From positions 124,001 through 188,000 of the forward strand of contig CAWGSF010000002.1 in assembly GCA_963825255.1 (NCBI GenBank): a stretch of DNA of 64,000 nucleotides, given 5' to 3'. Origin of the DNA: JAIBJN01 sp963825255 (GTDB lineage: Bacteria; Actinomycetota; Thermoleophilia; Gaiellales; Gaiellaceae). Of this stretch, positions 1-11,345 are shown one piece after another. The position numbers and the translations under genes are program-made. Numbering within the stretch: position 1 is the stretch's first letter; every line of letters starts with the position of its first letter. The notes beneath the pieces were generated by a model. That model had not been told where the DNA came from. It did not search any database and worked only from the letters and a program-made list of their open reading frames with translations.

Positions 1-61
1 CCAGGAGGCCTGGCGCCGCCAGGCCGAGGGCGCCGGGACGAAGCTCGTCGTGATGCTCTGA
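1..61 (+). CDS. 3' end of a truncated gene
   Basis: The second reading frame is open from the window edge to a TGA at 59-61 and encodes the last 19 residues of a protein, ending GAGTKLVVML. A tail of this kind resembles the C-terminus of zinc-type medium-chain alcohol dehydrogenases, where an 'AW....G.KLVV' segment precedes the end. With so little sequence this is a guess, not an assignment. It converges on the cupin gene that follows. Confidence 0.4.
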   Translation, partial: QEAWRRQAEGAGTKLVVML

Positions 62-190
62 TCCTTGGCCGGTGAGACCAAGCCGGGCGTCACGATCGTC
101 CGCAGCCCGTACCGGGAGTACGGGCAAGGACGAGCGGGGCCGGCGCTGCGTCGAAGCCGCCAGCCGCGGGAGCGTGAATCGCCGGTCAGG

Positions 191-574
191 TCAGTCGCTC
201 CACCAGCCGGGCAGGTCTCGGCGCCGGCCTTCCCCGCGCCGAAGACGAGCAGCTCGGCGCCGTCAGGGCCGGCCTCGAAGGCGCGAGTCACCTCGGGCGC
301 GATGCGGACGGCGTCCCATTGGCCCACGCTCGACCACGTCGTCGTCGAGCTTCATGCGCCCGCTGCCGGCGAGGACGACGTAGACCTCCTCCTGGTCCTC
401 GTGCCGGTGTCCGAACGTGCTGCGGTAGCCGGGAGCGAAGCGCTGGTAGCTGAGGCCGCCCTGCTCCGCCTCGAGCGGCTTCCGCGCGAAGCGGGCCTCG
501 AGCTCCGGCGAGAGCCCGCCCCCGACCGCCGAGTCCTCGATCTCCTTGAGGTTCCTGACCGTGTAGCCGGTCAC
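191..574 (-). CDS. cupin-domain protein, two frame breaks
   Basis: A small single-domain cupin (about 127 residues after correction) of unknown substrate. The GTG start at 574 lies 10 bp after the pucD stop, so it is the last gene of the xanthine dehydrogenase operon. The N-terminal part contains the metal-binding cupin pattern GHRHEDQEEVYVVLAG. The frame breaks near 323 (an extra C): skipping one base restores ERGQWDAVRIAPEVTRAFEAG. It breaks again near 213-219, after which LPGWWSD and a TGA at 191-193 appear, matching the usual tail of this cupin family. Two indels in a short gene could mean a decaying gene, but similar breaks across the window favour sequence error. Confidence 0.7.
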
Positions 575-584
575 CGTCCGGAGG

Positions 585-2831
<2,247 letters not shown>

Positions 2832-2928
2832 CGTGTGGCGATGTGGTGCGGTCTTGGCACGGTTTGCGCGCCATCTGCGCGGAGATGCTCGCTACGCTCG
2901 AAAGCGGGTGGTGGCATGGGGTGGCCCC

Positions 2929-3390
2929 TCACGACCCCGCCCCGGCAGCAGCCCGCACCGCGTCGAAGATCTTCTGGTAGCCCGTGCAGCGGCAGAGGTT
3001 GCCCGAGAGCGCCTCGCGGATCTCGTCGTCGCTCGGCTGCGGGATCCGCTCGAGGAGGGCAGCGGTCGCCACCACCAGGCCCGGCGTGCAGAAGCCGCAC
3101 TGGACGGCTCCGGCCTCGACGAACGCCTCCTGCACGCGGTGCAGCTCCCCGTTCTCGGCCAGGCCCTCGACGGTCGCGACCTCGTGTCCGTCCGCCTGCG
3201 CGGCGAGGACGAGGCACGCGCACACGAGCTTCCCGTCGAGGAGCACCGAGCACGAGCCGCACTCGCCCTGCTCGCACGCGTTCTTCGACCCCGGGAGCCC
3301 GAGCTGCTCGCGCAGGGTGAAGAGGAGGCTCTCGCCGCCCCACACGTCGGCCTCGCGCGGCTCGCCGTTGACGACCAGCTCGATCCTCAC
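2929..3390 (-). CDS. pucE: xanthine dehydrogenase 2Fe-2S subunit
   Basis: Electron-transfer subunit carrying two [2Fe-2S] clusters, 153 residues. The plant-type ferredoxin cluster is ligated by the cysteines of CEQGECGSCSVLLDGKLVCAC, preceded by the short N-terminal segment VRIELVVNGEPRE. The second, all-helical cluster domain has QCGFCTPG and NLCRCTGY. The GTG start at 3388-3390 overlaps the TGA of the upstream FAD gene as GTGA, which implies translational coupling and decides the start. It passes electrons from the Mo centre of PucD to the FAD of PucC. Confidence 0.88.
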   Translation of the reverse strand: MRIELVVNGEPREADVWGGESLLFTLREQLGLPGSKNACEQGECGSCSVLLDGKLVCACLVLAAQADGHEVATVEGLAENGELHRVQEAFVEAGAVQCGFCTPGLVVATAALLERIPQPSDDEIREALSGNLCRCTGYQKIFDAVRAAAGAGS

Positions 3391-4178
3391 GTCAGGACCC
3401 GCTCCAGCGCACGCGCGGTGAGGACGCGCAGCGCATGGCGCCGGTACGCGGCGGTCCCGCGCACGTCGTCGATCGGGCTCGCCGCGGCCGCCACCTTCTC
3501 CGGGAAACCCTCGCGCTCGTCGAGCGACCCCGTCACGAGCGCCGGGACGGGGCCGGCCGAGCCGTACGCCGCGCGGATCTCCCCCCGCTCGGGGTCGACG
3601 GCGAGCGCCAGCGAGCACACCGCGATCACCATGGCGTTCCGCGGCCCGACCTTCATGAAGGTCTGCCGGCTCCCCGACGGCTCGACGTGGACGGCGACGA
3701 CGAGCTCGTCCCCGAGGAGGGAGTTCCGCTTCGGGCCGATGAGGAACTCCGAGACCGCGAGCCGGCGGGTGCCGCGCACGCTCGCCACCTCCACCTCTGC
3801 GCCCTCGACGAGCAGGGGCGGCAGCGCGTCGCCGGCGGGCGAGGCCGTGCCCAGGTTGCCCCCGATCGTCCCGCGGTTGCGGATCTGCGGAGAGCCGACC
3901 GTCCGCGACGCCTCGGCCAGCGCCGGCAGCAGCTTCGCAAGCTCGCCCTCCATCGCCTCCGCGTACGTCAGCCCCGCGCCCAGCCGCAACGTCCCGTTCT
4001 CGCGCGAGTAGCCGCGGAGCTCGGCCACCTCCTCGAGGTTGAGGATCGCCTCCGGCCGCGCACGGTCGAAGTTGATCTCGACCATGACGTCCGTCCCGCC
4101 CTGGAGCGGCAGCGCGTCAGGGCGCTCCGCGCGAAGGACGAGCGCCTCCTCGAGCGAACGGGGCGTCAGAACGTCCAC
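3387..4178 (-). CDS. pucC: xanthine dehydrogenase FAD-binding subunit
   Basis: FAD subunit of the molybdenum hydroxylase, 263 residues and intact. The two FAD-contact loops are visible: PLQGGTD near residue 25 and TIGGNLGTASPAGD near residues 104-117, followed by the CO-dehydrogenase-flavoprotein C-terminal domain. It is the first gene of a minus-strand operon pucC-pucE-pucD-cupin. The GTG start at 4178 has TACGCT six bases upstream and no Shine-Dalgarno, so the mRNA is probably leaderless. The protein hands electrons to NAD+ or another acceptor. Confidence 0.86.
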   Translation of the reverse strand: MDVLTPRSLEEALVLRAERPDALPLQGGTDVMVEINFDRARPEAILNLEEVAELRGYSRENGTLRLGAGLTYAEAMEGELAKLLPALAEASRTVGSPQIRNRGTIGGNLGTASPAGDALPPLLVEGAEVEVASVRGTRRLAVSEFLIGPKRNSLLGDELVVAVHVEPSGSRQTFMKVGPRNAMVIAVCSLALAVDPERGEIRAAYGSAGPVPALVTGSLDEREGFPEKVAAAASPIDDVRGTAAYRRHALRVLTARALERVLT

Positions 4179-4184
4179 GGGCGC

Positions 4185-4190
4185 AGCGTA
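4185..4190 (-). promoter_or_regulatory. -10 box of pucC, leaderless type
   Basis: Read on the minus strand, TACGCT is followed by six bases (GCGCCC) and the GTG start of pucC. The TANNNT-N6-start spacing recurs at other first genes in the window. No -35 element is convincing. Confidence 0.55.
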
Positions 4191-4210
4191 GACGAGCGGT
4201 CCGACCGCTT

Positions 4211-4264
4211 AGAACTCGGTTCAGAATGAGCCTCGACTCAGCGCCTCATTTTGGATCGAGTTCT
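4211..4264. repeat. inverted repeat, family A copy 1 (probable terminator)
   Basis: The left arm (4211-4230) begins AGAACTCGGTTCAGAATGAG. The right arm (4245-4264) matches its reverse complement at 17 of 20 positions, with a 14-base loop. The right arm abuts the TGA of the metallophosphoesterase gene (4264-4266 on the minus strand). A homologous element with nearly the same left arm lies at 46870-46918. The position, just after one gene and before the pucC promoter, fits a transcription terminator. There is no U-tract. Confidence 0.7.
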
Positions 4265-5760
4265 CAGGAGCCGCCGGCTTCTCCACCGGCCGGCTCGAGC
4301 GCGGGCAGGACGATCCTGTGCGCGCTCGCCGACCCGGAGCGGGGCTCGACCTCCACGAGATCGACCGCGCGTGCGCGATCGTCGGCATCGAGGTGAACGA
4401 GCGCGAAGCCCGACAGCTCGTGACCGACGCCGAACGCGCCGCCCGCCCCCACCGTGCCGCCGTCGACGAGGACGTTCGGCCCCGCCGGCTCGACGTGCTG
4501 GCGGTGGTCGTGCCCCGTGAGGATGAGCACGGGCGCTCCGCCCTCCGACTCGAGCTCCTCGAGCAGCGCGTGCGCGAACGCGTAGCGGTGGACGAGAACG
4601 ACGTCCGGGCGCTCGGGAAGGCCCGCGAACCAGTCGAGGAACTGCCGGCGGGCGTCGAGGAACGCCTGCTCCTTCAGCTCGAGCAGTCTCCCGGCGAAGG
4701 TCCCGCCCGCGGTCTCGGACGGGTCGTCCCAACCGGCGACACGAAGACCGGCGACCGTCGCGACCGGCTCGCCGTCGGTCGTCCCGTCCGGCCGCAGCCG
4801 TCCGCTGCGCGTGAGGACGACGACACCCGCGCGTGCGGCGGCCCGCATGAGAGCGCGGGAGTCGTGGTTGCCGGAGACGGCGACGACGGGCGTCCCCAGC
4901 CGCGCGACCCCGGGGACGACGGCGGCCTCGTAGCGCGTGCCGCGCTGGGTCAGGTCGCCGACCATGAAGACCGGCTTTCCCGCCGTGAAGCCTTCGAGCT
5001 CGGGCAGGACGAGGCCGTTGGCGTGGAGATCGGAGGCGACGACGATCGTCCGGTCGGGCGGAGCCTCGTCGCCGCCGCGGTCGCCGGCCACTGCGATGAG
5101 TCGCGTGAGCCCGGCCACGGCCTCGCCGTAGCTGTCCTGGTAGCCCTCGCCGGCGGCGAGAAGCCGCTCCGAGAAGGCGAGGAGGCGCGGCAGCTCGTCG
5201 CCGTGCGCGTAGAACGTCGGGGCCCGCAGCGCCTCGTAGTCGAACCTGCTCACGCCGAGGCCGGTGAGCGACACGGCGGCGAAGGCCACCGCGAGACCCG
5301 TCGCGGGGCCGAGGAGGAGCCAGCGCCGCCGACCCAGGCCGGCCGCGATCGCGCCGACGAGCAGCCCGCCGACGGCCGCCCCCAGGAGCGCGAAGGCGGC
5401 CGCGCGCCTCAGGCTGTAGGAGACGGCGTCGTGAAGCTCCGACTCGAGGCCCGCGAGGCTCGCGTCGGCGCTGCCTCCCGAGCGCAGGGCGGCGAGCGCA
5501 GCGTCGCGGTCGAGCGAGCGGAACTCGAGCTGAACGCTGACGGGCGCCCGGTACGGATGGGCGCGGACGCCCCAGTCCACGACGGGCACGTAGACGTCCA
5601 TCTCGCCCTTCCGCGCGGGGACGACGTGGATGTCGACGGTGCCGAGCGTCACCTCCCGCGACTCGGGCGCGGCCGCCCGCAGCGCGATCACGCTGCCCAG
5701 GAGCGCGACCGCCGCGCAGGCGAGCGCGAGGAGCGCGGTCGTCAGGATCCGCCGTCTCAT
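4264..5760 (-). CDS. membrane-anchored metallophosphoesterase
   Basis: Calcineurin-like phosphoesterase of 498 residues. The metal-binding signature is complete: SDLH (about 242), GDLTQRG (about 266), GNHD (about 296) and GHDH (about 416), so it should hold a dinuclear metal centre and cleave a phosphomono- or diester. The N-terminus has a membrane segment (about 8-30), then a soluble stretch and two more hydrophobic segments (about 122-143 and 150-170) ahead of the catalytic domain. The topology puts the N-terminal loop outside the cell; the side of the catalytic domain is not certain. The ATG at 5760 is preceded by a purine run (GAGGGA). It stands alone between two operons and the substrate cannot be told. 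Confidence 0.85.
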   Translation of the reverse strand: MRRRILTTALLALACAAVALLGSVIALRAAAPESREVTLGTVDIHVVPARKGEMDVYVPVVDWGVRAHPYRAPVSVQLEFRSLDRDAALAALRSGGSADASLAGLESELHDAVSYSLRRAAAFALLGAAVGGLLVGAIAAGLGRRRWLLLGPATGLAVAFAAVSLTGLGVSRFDYEALRAPTFYAHGDELPRLLAFSERLLAAGEGYQDSYGEAVAGLTRLIAVAGDRGGDEAPPDRTIVVASDLHANGLVLPELEGFTAGKPVFMVGDLTQRGTRYEAAVVPGVARLGTPVVAVSGNHDSRALMRAAARAGVVVLTRSGRLRPDGTTDGEPVATVAGLRVAGWDDPSETAGGTFAGRLLELKEQAFLDARRQFLDWFAGLPERPDVVLVHRYAFAHALLEELESEGGAPVLILTGHDHRQHVEPAGPNVLVDGGTVGAGGAFGVGHELSGFALVHLDADDRARAVDLVEVEPRSGSASAHRIVLPALEPAGGEAGGS

Positions 5761-5810
5761 TCCCTCGAAGTGTCGGCGCCGTCCCGCGGCGCCAAGACCC
5801 CCGAATCAGA

Positions 5811-6113
5811 CTAGCGACCGGCGAGGTTCGAGCGCGCCCGTTCGACGAGGGCGCGACCGTACTGCCGGTGCTCGCCCATGCCGAGCTCCCACTCCGCGTG
5901 GGTGAGCTTCCCCTCGCGGCGAAACTGCGAGCGCGAGACCGCGCGGGCGAGGTAGTGCGACTCGGTGATCACCGTCGTTCGCATGTAGGAGCCGCTCGCG
6001 AGGCGCACGACCTCGTCGGCCAGCTCGCGGCCCTCGACGCGCGCGATCGTGTGCCAACGCTCGGGCTCGTCGGGCTCGGCGATCTGCACGTAGTACGTCG
6101 GCTCTGGGGGCAC
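5811..6113 (-). CDS. small conserved protein at the end of the cox operon
   Basis: Hypothetical protein of 100 residues, starting at a GTG (6113) 22 bp after the stop of the second FAD subunit gene, hence the last gene of the long cox operon. The sequence is soluble and charged (VPPEPTYYVQIAEPDEPERW at the start; EGKLTHAEWELGMGEHRQYG near the end), with no cysteine pair, membrane segment or signal peptide. I do not recognise the family. Its place suggests a role in using or assembling the adjacent form II molybdoenzyme, which is inference from context only. Confidence 0.65.
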   Translation of the reverse strand: MPPEPTYYVQIAEPDEPERWHTIARVEGRELADEVVRLASGSYMRTTVITESHYLARAVSRSQFRREGKLTHAEWELGMGEHRQYGRALVERARSNLAGR

Positions 6114-6135
6114 GGCCCCCTCTGTTTCGCGTCCG

Positions 6136-6959
6136 CTAGCCCAGCGCCTCCTCGAGCGCCCGCCGCGTGAGGACGCGGGCCAGGTGCTCGCGGAACTCGC
6201 CGCTCGCGTTGTGGTCGCTCGGCGGGCTCGTCCCCTCGGCCGCCCGCTCGGCCGCCGCGGCCGCGTCGGCTCCGGACGAGAGCGCCTCCTCGACGCCGCT
6301 CGCCCGCATGGCGACCGGTCCCATGTTCGTGAGCGCGACGCGCGCGCTCCCGTTCTCGCGGACCGCGGCGACGCCGACCGTCGGCCCAGTCCTGCGACCG
6401 CCGGTTGAACTTCTGGTACGACCAGCCGGCGCTCGCCGTCTTGGGGACGCGGATCTCGGTCAGCACCTCCTGCGGGTCGAGCGCCGTCTGGAGGAAGCCT
6501 CCGAAGCTCTCGGCGACGGGCAGGCGCCGCTCGCCCCCGGGCCCGCGGACGACGAGCTCCGCGTCGAGCGCGAGGAGCACCGTGGGCGCGTCCGAGGCGG
6601 GATCGCAGTGCGCGACCGAGCCGCCGATCGTGCCGCGGTGGCGAACCTGCGGGTCGCCGACCAGCCCGGCGGTGCGCGCGAGGATCGGGCACTCGCGCCC
6701 GCAGGAGCTCGCTCTGCTCGATGTCGTGGTACCGCGTGAGCGCGCCGATCGCGATCGCGTCCCCGTCCTCCTTGACGTAGGAGAGGTCGGAGATCCGGCC
6801 GATGTCGACGAGCAGCTCGGGCCGCGCGAGCCGAAGCCGCATGAGCGGGAGCAGCGAGTGGCCGCCGGCGAGGAGCTTGGCGTCCTTGCCGGAGCCGAGC
6901 AGCTCGATCGCGTGCTCGACGGAGTCGGCGACCTCGTAGTCGAAGCCGGCCGGGATCAC
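6136..6959 (-). CDS. FAD subunit of form II CODH-like hydroxylase, two frame breaks
   Basis: CoxM-type flavoprotein of about 274 residues. Start GTG 6957-6959 overlaps the stop of the large-subunit gene as GTGA. The N-terminal FAD loop is AGGHSLLPLMRLRLARPE. The frame breaks near 6691-6705, after which ECPILARTAGLVGDPQVRHR and the second FAD loop RGTIGGSVAHCDPASD are read. It breaks again near 6379-6388 (extra C), after which TVGVAAVRENGSARVAL and the C-terminal domain follow to ALEEALG. All three parts align in order with one normal CoxM, so this is one gene. It transfers electrons from the 9332-9790 ferredoxin-like subunit to the quinone pool or another acceptor. Confidence 0.78.
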
Positions 6960-9320
6960 GACGCACCTCCTTCCTGGATCGCGCGCCAGACGCGCTCGGG
7001 CTTCGCGGGCATCTCGACGTCGGTGACGCCGTAGGGCGAGAGCGCGTCGACGACCGCGTTGATGACCGCCGCCGTCGATGCGATCGTGCCGGTCTCGCCG
7101 ACGCCCTTGACGCCCATCGGGTTCGTCGGGCTCGGGCTCTCGGTCCGCTCGAGCTCGAAGGACGGCAGCTCGACCGCCGACGGCACGAGGTAGCTGACCA
7201 TCGAGCCCGTGGTCAGGTTGCCCTCGTCGTCGTAGATCGCTTCCTCGTAGAGGGCCTGCGCGACTCCCTGGGCGATGCCGCCGTGCACCTGGCCGTCCAC
7301 GATCATCGGGTTGATCACGGTGCCGACGTCGTCGACGGCCAGGTAGCGGACGAGGTCGACGACGCCCGTCTCGGTGTCGATCTCGACGACCGCGATGTGG
7401 CAGCCGGCCGGCCAGCTGAAGTTGGGCGGGTCGTAGACGTACGTGTCCTCGAGGCCCGGCTCGAGCCCGTCGGGCAGGTTGTGGGCCGTCCAGGCGGACA
7501 GGGCGGCGTCCGTGACGGTCATCGACTTGTCGGTGCCGGCGACCGTGAAGCGTCCGCTCTCGTACTCGAGGTCGTCCTCGGCCACCTCGAGCTGGTGCGG
7601 CGACGATCTTCCGCGCCTTCGCGATCACCTTCTCGGTGGCGTGGTAGAGGGCGACGCCGCCGACGGCGAGGCTGCGGCTGCCGTACGTGTCCATCCCGAG
7701 CGGGATCACCGTCGTGTCGCCGTGCAGCACCTCGACGTTCTCGATCGGAACCCCGAGGCGGTCGGCGACGATCTGCGAGAACGTCGTCACGTGCCCCTGC
7801 CCGTGCGGCGAGGTGCCGATCAGGACCTGCACGGTCCCGGTCGGGAGGCAGCGGATCGTGGCGGCGTCCCAGCCGCCGGCGCCGTAGCGGATCGCGCCGA
7901 GGATGCGCGACGGGGCGAGGCCGCACATCTCGACGTAGGTCGAGAAGCCGATGCCGATCTGCTTCGTGTCGCCGCGTCTCGCGCCGCTCGGCCTGGTCGC
8001 GCCGGAACCCGTCGTAGTCGACGAGCTCGAGCGCCTTGTCGAGCGAGGCGTGGAAGTCGCCGGAGTCGATCTCGAGCCCGGACGCGATCGCCGCGGGGAA
8101 ACTCGGCGATGAAGTTCTTGCGCCGAAGCTCGACCGGATCCATCTCCAGCTTGCGGGCGAGCGCGTCCACCGTCCGCTCGATCGCGTACGTCGCCTCGGG
8201 CCGGCCGGCGCCGCGATAGGCGTCCGTCGGCGTCGTGTTCGTGAAGACGCCGACGCACTCGAAGTCGTACGCCTGGACGTCGTAGCACCCCGCGTAGAGC
8301 CAGGCGCCGAGGAGCGGGATCCCGGGCGAGACGAGCTGCATGTACGCGCCCATCGCGGCCGTCAGCCGGACGCGGACGGCGGTGATCTTGCCCTCCGCGG
8401 TCGCCGCGAGCTCGATCTCCTGCAGGACGTCGCGGCCGTGGATGGTCGCCACGTAGTTCTCCGAGCGCTCCTCCGTCCACTTGATCGGAAGCCCGAGCCG
8501 CCGTGCGAGCACGAGGCACAGGGCCTCCTCCGCGTAGACGTTGAGCTTCGAGCCGAACCCGCCGCCGACGTCGGGCGCGATGACCCGGAGCTTGGTCTCC
8601 GGGATCCCCGTCGTTCCGGAGAGGGTCACCCGGGCGATGTGCGGGACCTGCGTCGCCGACCACATCGTGTACTCGTCCGTCGCGAGCACCGGCTGCACGA
8701 GCACGCTCCGCGGCTCGATCGCGTTCGGGATCAGCCGCTGCTGGCGGTAGTGCTCCTTGACGGTGACCGCGGCCTCGGAGAAGAGCTGGTCGATCTCGCC
8801 GGTCTGCAGCGTCCAGGTGTACGCGCGGTTCTCCTCGTACTCGTCGTGGACGAGCGGGGCCGAGTCGCCCACCGCCTCGCCGACGTCGGTGACGGCCGGG
8901 AGCGGCTCGTAGTCGACCTCGACGAGCTCCGCGGCGTCCTTCGCGAGCGCACGGCTCTCGGCAACGACGACCGCGACGCCGTCCCCCGCGTAGCGCGCCT
9001 TGTCCGTGCTCAAAGGCCGGTGCTGGGGAATGTGGCAGTCGCCGGTGACGGGCCATGCGCACGGCAGCGAGCCCGCCCATTCGTCGGCGAGGTCGGCCCC
9101 CGAGAACGCCGCCACGACGCCGTCCGCCGCCAGCGCCTTCGAGAGGTCGACCTTCGTGATCTTCGCGTGCGCGTACGGGCTGCGCACGACCGCCATCCAG
9201 AGCATCCCGGGGAGCACCATGTTGTCGACCCAGCGCGTCTCGCCGCGGAGCAGGCGAGCGTCCTCCTTGCGCTCGACCGAGGTGCCGATGTAGGTCGGTC
9301 TTCTCTTCGGTGGTCGCCAT
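6956..9320 (-). CDS. form II CODH-like molybdopterin large subunit, four frame breaks
   Basis: CoxL-type catalytic subunit of about 787 residues. The active-site loop reads DAYRGAGRPEATYAIE, the AYRGAGR signature of form II CODH-like enzymes rather than the Cu-binding CSFR loop of true CODH. Other motifs are DVGGGFGSKLNVY, GTSPHGQGHVTTFSQIVAD and the C-terminal MGVKGVGETGT with its catalytic Glu. Frame breaks lie near 9298 (before TYIGTSVERKED), 8098, 7975 and 7598 (before HQLEVAEDDLEYESGRF); the four joints restore a continuous family sequence. The ATG at 9320 has GGGAGG four bases upstream. The substrate is unknown. Form II enzymes have been linked to CO or to other aldehydes and purines. 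Confidence 0.82.
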
Positions 9321-9331
9321 CTCGCCTCCCC

Positions 9332-9790
9332 TCAGGCCGCGGCGGCGGCCTTGACCGCCTTGACGATGTTGACGTAGCCCGTGCAGCGGCACAGGTTGCC
9401 CTCGAGCGCGTGGCGGATCTCCTCGTCGCTCGGGCTCGGGTTCTCGGCCAGCAGGCTGACCGTGGCGAGCACCATCCCGGGCGTGCAGTAGCCGCACTGG
9501 AGCCCGTGCGCCTCGTGGAAGGCCTGCTGGACCGGGTGGAGGTCGCCGTTTTGCGCGAGCCCCTCGATCGTGGTCACCTCGGCGCCGTCGGCCTGCACGG
9601 CGAGCACCGTGCACGACTTCACCGACTCGCCGCCGAGGAGGACGGTGCACGAGCCGCAGGAGGACGTGTCGCAGCCGACCACCGTCCCCGTGAGCCCGAG
9701 CTGCTCCCGCAGGAAGTAGACGAGGAGCTGCCGCGGCTCGACCTCGGCCTCGTGGCGCTCCCCGTTCACCGTCATCGAGATGCGTTTCAC
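9332..9790 (-). CDS. 2Fe-2S subunit of form II CODH-like hydroxylase
   Basis: CoxS-type iron-sulfur subunit, 152 residues and intact. Cluster ligands are visible as GCDTSSCGSCTVLLGGESVKSC, QCGYCTPGM and NLCRCTGY. The GTG start at 9788-9790 overlaps the coxG stop as GTGA and also has a strong AAGGAGG five bases upstream, so it could be translated independently. It is followed after 11 bp by the large-subunit gene. Confidence 0.87.
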   Translation of the reverse strand: MKRISMTVNGERHEAEVEPRQLLVYFLREQLGLTGTVVGCDTSSCGSCTVLLGGESVKSCTVLAVQADGAEVTTIEGLAQNGDLHPVQQAFHEAHGLQCGYCTPGMVLATVSLLAENPSPSDEEIRHALEGNLCRCTGYVNIVKAVKAAAAA

Positions 9791-10350
9791 CTGGACCTCC
9801 TTCCGAAGAGGCGTCCGATCCGGCGCCAGAGGGATCCGAAGAAGAGCGACAGCCCCGAGATCGGCTTCGCCTGGGCGGCGACGGCGGCTTCTGCCGCTTC
9901 CGAGGACTCTCCGAGCTGGGCCTGCAGGCACTCCGCGAAGCTCGTGACCATCTGGGAGGAGATGTCCTCGATCATCCCCCGGCCGTACTGGGCGACCGTC
10001 CCCGAGAGCGACAGGTCGGTGGCGATGTCCACCCGCGTCCCGCCGTCCACCGGCGCGAGCGAGGACTCGATCGTCGCGCTCGCGCGCCCGCGGTTCCGCG
10101 TCTCGCGTGCGTTGGCGGCGAGCGTGACGCGCCGCGCGGCCTCGTCGGCGTCCGTGCGCTCGACGTCCGTGGCGAAGGTCAGCCCGATCGGGCCGAGCTT
10201 CACCTGCATCGTCGCCTTCCAGTGCGTGTCGTCCACGGTCTCGTCGAGCGTCGCCCCCGGCATGCAGGGCACGATGCGCGGGACGTCCATCAGCAGGTCC
10301 CAGGCCTTCTCGGGTGGCGCGTCGACCTGGAACGTGTTCTCGAGCTTCAC
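9787..10350 (-). CDS. coxG: CoxG family SRPBCC protein
   Basis: CO dehydrogenase accessory protein G, 187 residues. The START/SRPBCC-like fold is indicated by the N-terminal VKLENTFQVDAPPEKAWDLL and the family motif DVPRIVPCMPGA. After about residue 150 comes a basic, hydrophobic tail (GLSLFFGSLWRRIGRLFGRR), which is the usual CoxG membrane anchor; CoxG is known to attach CODH to the cytoplasmic membrane. Both ends overlap neighbours as GTGA (10347-10350 and 9787-9790). It sits exactly between the maturation genes and the form II structural genes. Confidence 0.88.
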   Translation of the reverse strand: MKLENTFQVDAPPEKAWDLLMDVPRIVPCMPGATLDETVDDTHWKATMQVKLGPIGLTFATDVERTDADEAARRVTLAANARETRNRGRASATIESSLAPVDGGTRVDIATDLSLSGTVAQYGRGMIEDISSQMVTSFAECLQAQLGESSEAAEAAVAAQAKPISGLSLFFGSLWRRIGRLFGRRSR

Positions 10351-11345
10351 CGGGCGAGTGCCTCCTTGGGCTTGGGGGAGCTCATCACCTGCACGATCTC
10401 GGCCGCGACGGCCACGGCGACTTCCTGCGGCGACCGCGAGCCTATCTTGAGCCCGATCGGCGCGTGGATGCGGGCCAGCTCGTCGTCGGTGACGCCCTCC
10501 GCGCGGAGCCGCTCGGCCCGGTCCTCGTTCGTCCGCCTGGCGCCCATGGCGCCGATGTAGCCGGCCGGCGTCTCGAGCGCGACCTTCAGCACGGGCACGT
10601 CGAACTTGTGGTCGTGCGTGAGGACGCAGATCGCCGTCCGCTCGTCGACCGGAGCGCCCGCCAGGAACTTGTCCGGCCACTCGACGACCAGCTCGTCGAC
10701 GTCGGGGAAGCGCTCCCGGGTGACGAACTTCGCGCGGGCGTCGCAGATGGTCACCCGGAAGCCGAGGAACTGGCCGATCTCGGCCACGGCGGCGGCGTGG
10801 TCGACCGCGCCGAAGACGTACATCGCCGGCCTCGGGGCGAAGGAGGAGACGAAGAGCTGTCCCTCCGGCGTGTCGACGATGCCCGTCTCGCCGCGGGCGA
10901 GGAGCTGCGCGGCGGGGCCGTCGTCGTCGAGGCCGACGAGCCGCTTCGCGCCGGCTTCCTCGCCGGTGATCCTGATCTCGAGGGCGATCGGCCGCTCCTC
11001 GCGGACGGCCTCGGCGATCGGGGCGACGAGCTCCGGATCGAGCCGGTCGACGAAGATGTGCACCGTGCCGCCGCAGGGGAGGCCGACCTCGAAGGCCTCC
11101 TCGTCGGCGATGCCGTACGTCTTCAGGCGCGGATCACCGCCCGCGAGCACCTCGCGGGCCTCGCCGTAGACGGCCGGCTCGACGCACCCGCCGGTCACGG
11201 AGCCGGCGACGTCGCCGCCCTCGGAGACGGCCAGCACCGCGCCCGGCTGGCGCGGCGCCGAGCGCTCGGTGTCGACCACGGTCGCGATCGCCACGGGCGT
11301 GCCGTCGGCGGCCCAGCGCTCGAGCGTCTCGAGGATCTCTCTCAC
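10347..11345 (-). CDS. XdhC/CoxI family molybdenum cofactor maturation protein
   Basis: Protein of 332 residues with the two standard XdhC parts: an N-terminal XdhC/CoxI domain with the GSVTGGCVEPAV motif (about 52-63) and LPCGGTVHIFVD, and a C-terminal Rossmann-like domain from about residue 185 (MYVFGAVDHAAAVAEIG, then CVLTHDHKFD and GYIGAMGARRT). XdhC proteins bind molybdopterin cofactor and insert the sulfurated form into xanthine dehydrogenase-family enzymes. The GTG at 11345 overlaps the upstream stop. Either of the two XdhC genes here may correspond to CoxF or CoxI of classical cox clusters. Confidence 0.86.
   Translation of the reverse strand: MREILETLERWAADGTPVAIATVVDTERSAPRQPGAVLAVSEGGDVAGSVTGGCVEPAVYGEAREVLAGGDPRLKTYGIADEEAFEVGLPCGGTVHIFVDRLDPELVAPIAEAVREERPIALEIRITGEEAGAKRLVGLDDDGPAAQLLARGETGIVDTPEGQLFVSSFAPRPAMYVFGAVDHAAAVAEIGQFLGFRVTICDARAKFVTRERFPDVDELVVEWPDKFLAGAPVDERTAICVLTHDHKFDVPVLKVALETPAGYIGAMGARRTNEDRAERLRAEGVTDDELARIHAPIGLKIGSRSPQEVAVAVAAEIVQVMSSPKPKEALAR

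Noticed and set aside
2832..2928. Regulatory hairpin or riboswitch between pucE and pucD
   Set aside because: I could find no convincing paired arms or known aptamer pattern in this 97-bp spacer.
6136..9320. Programmed ribosomal frameshifting in the form II genes
   Set aside because: Six breaks in two genes, without slippery heptamers or conserved positions, and similar breaks in many unrelated genes.
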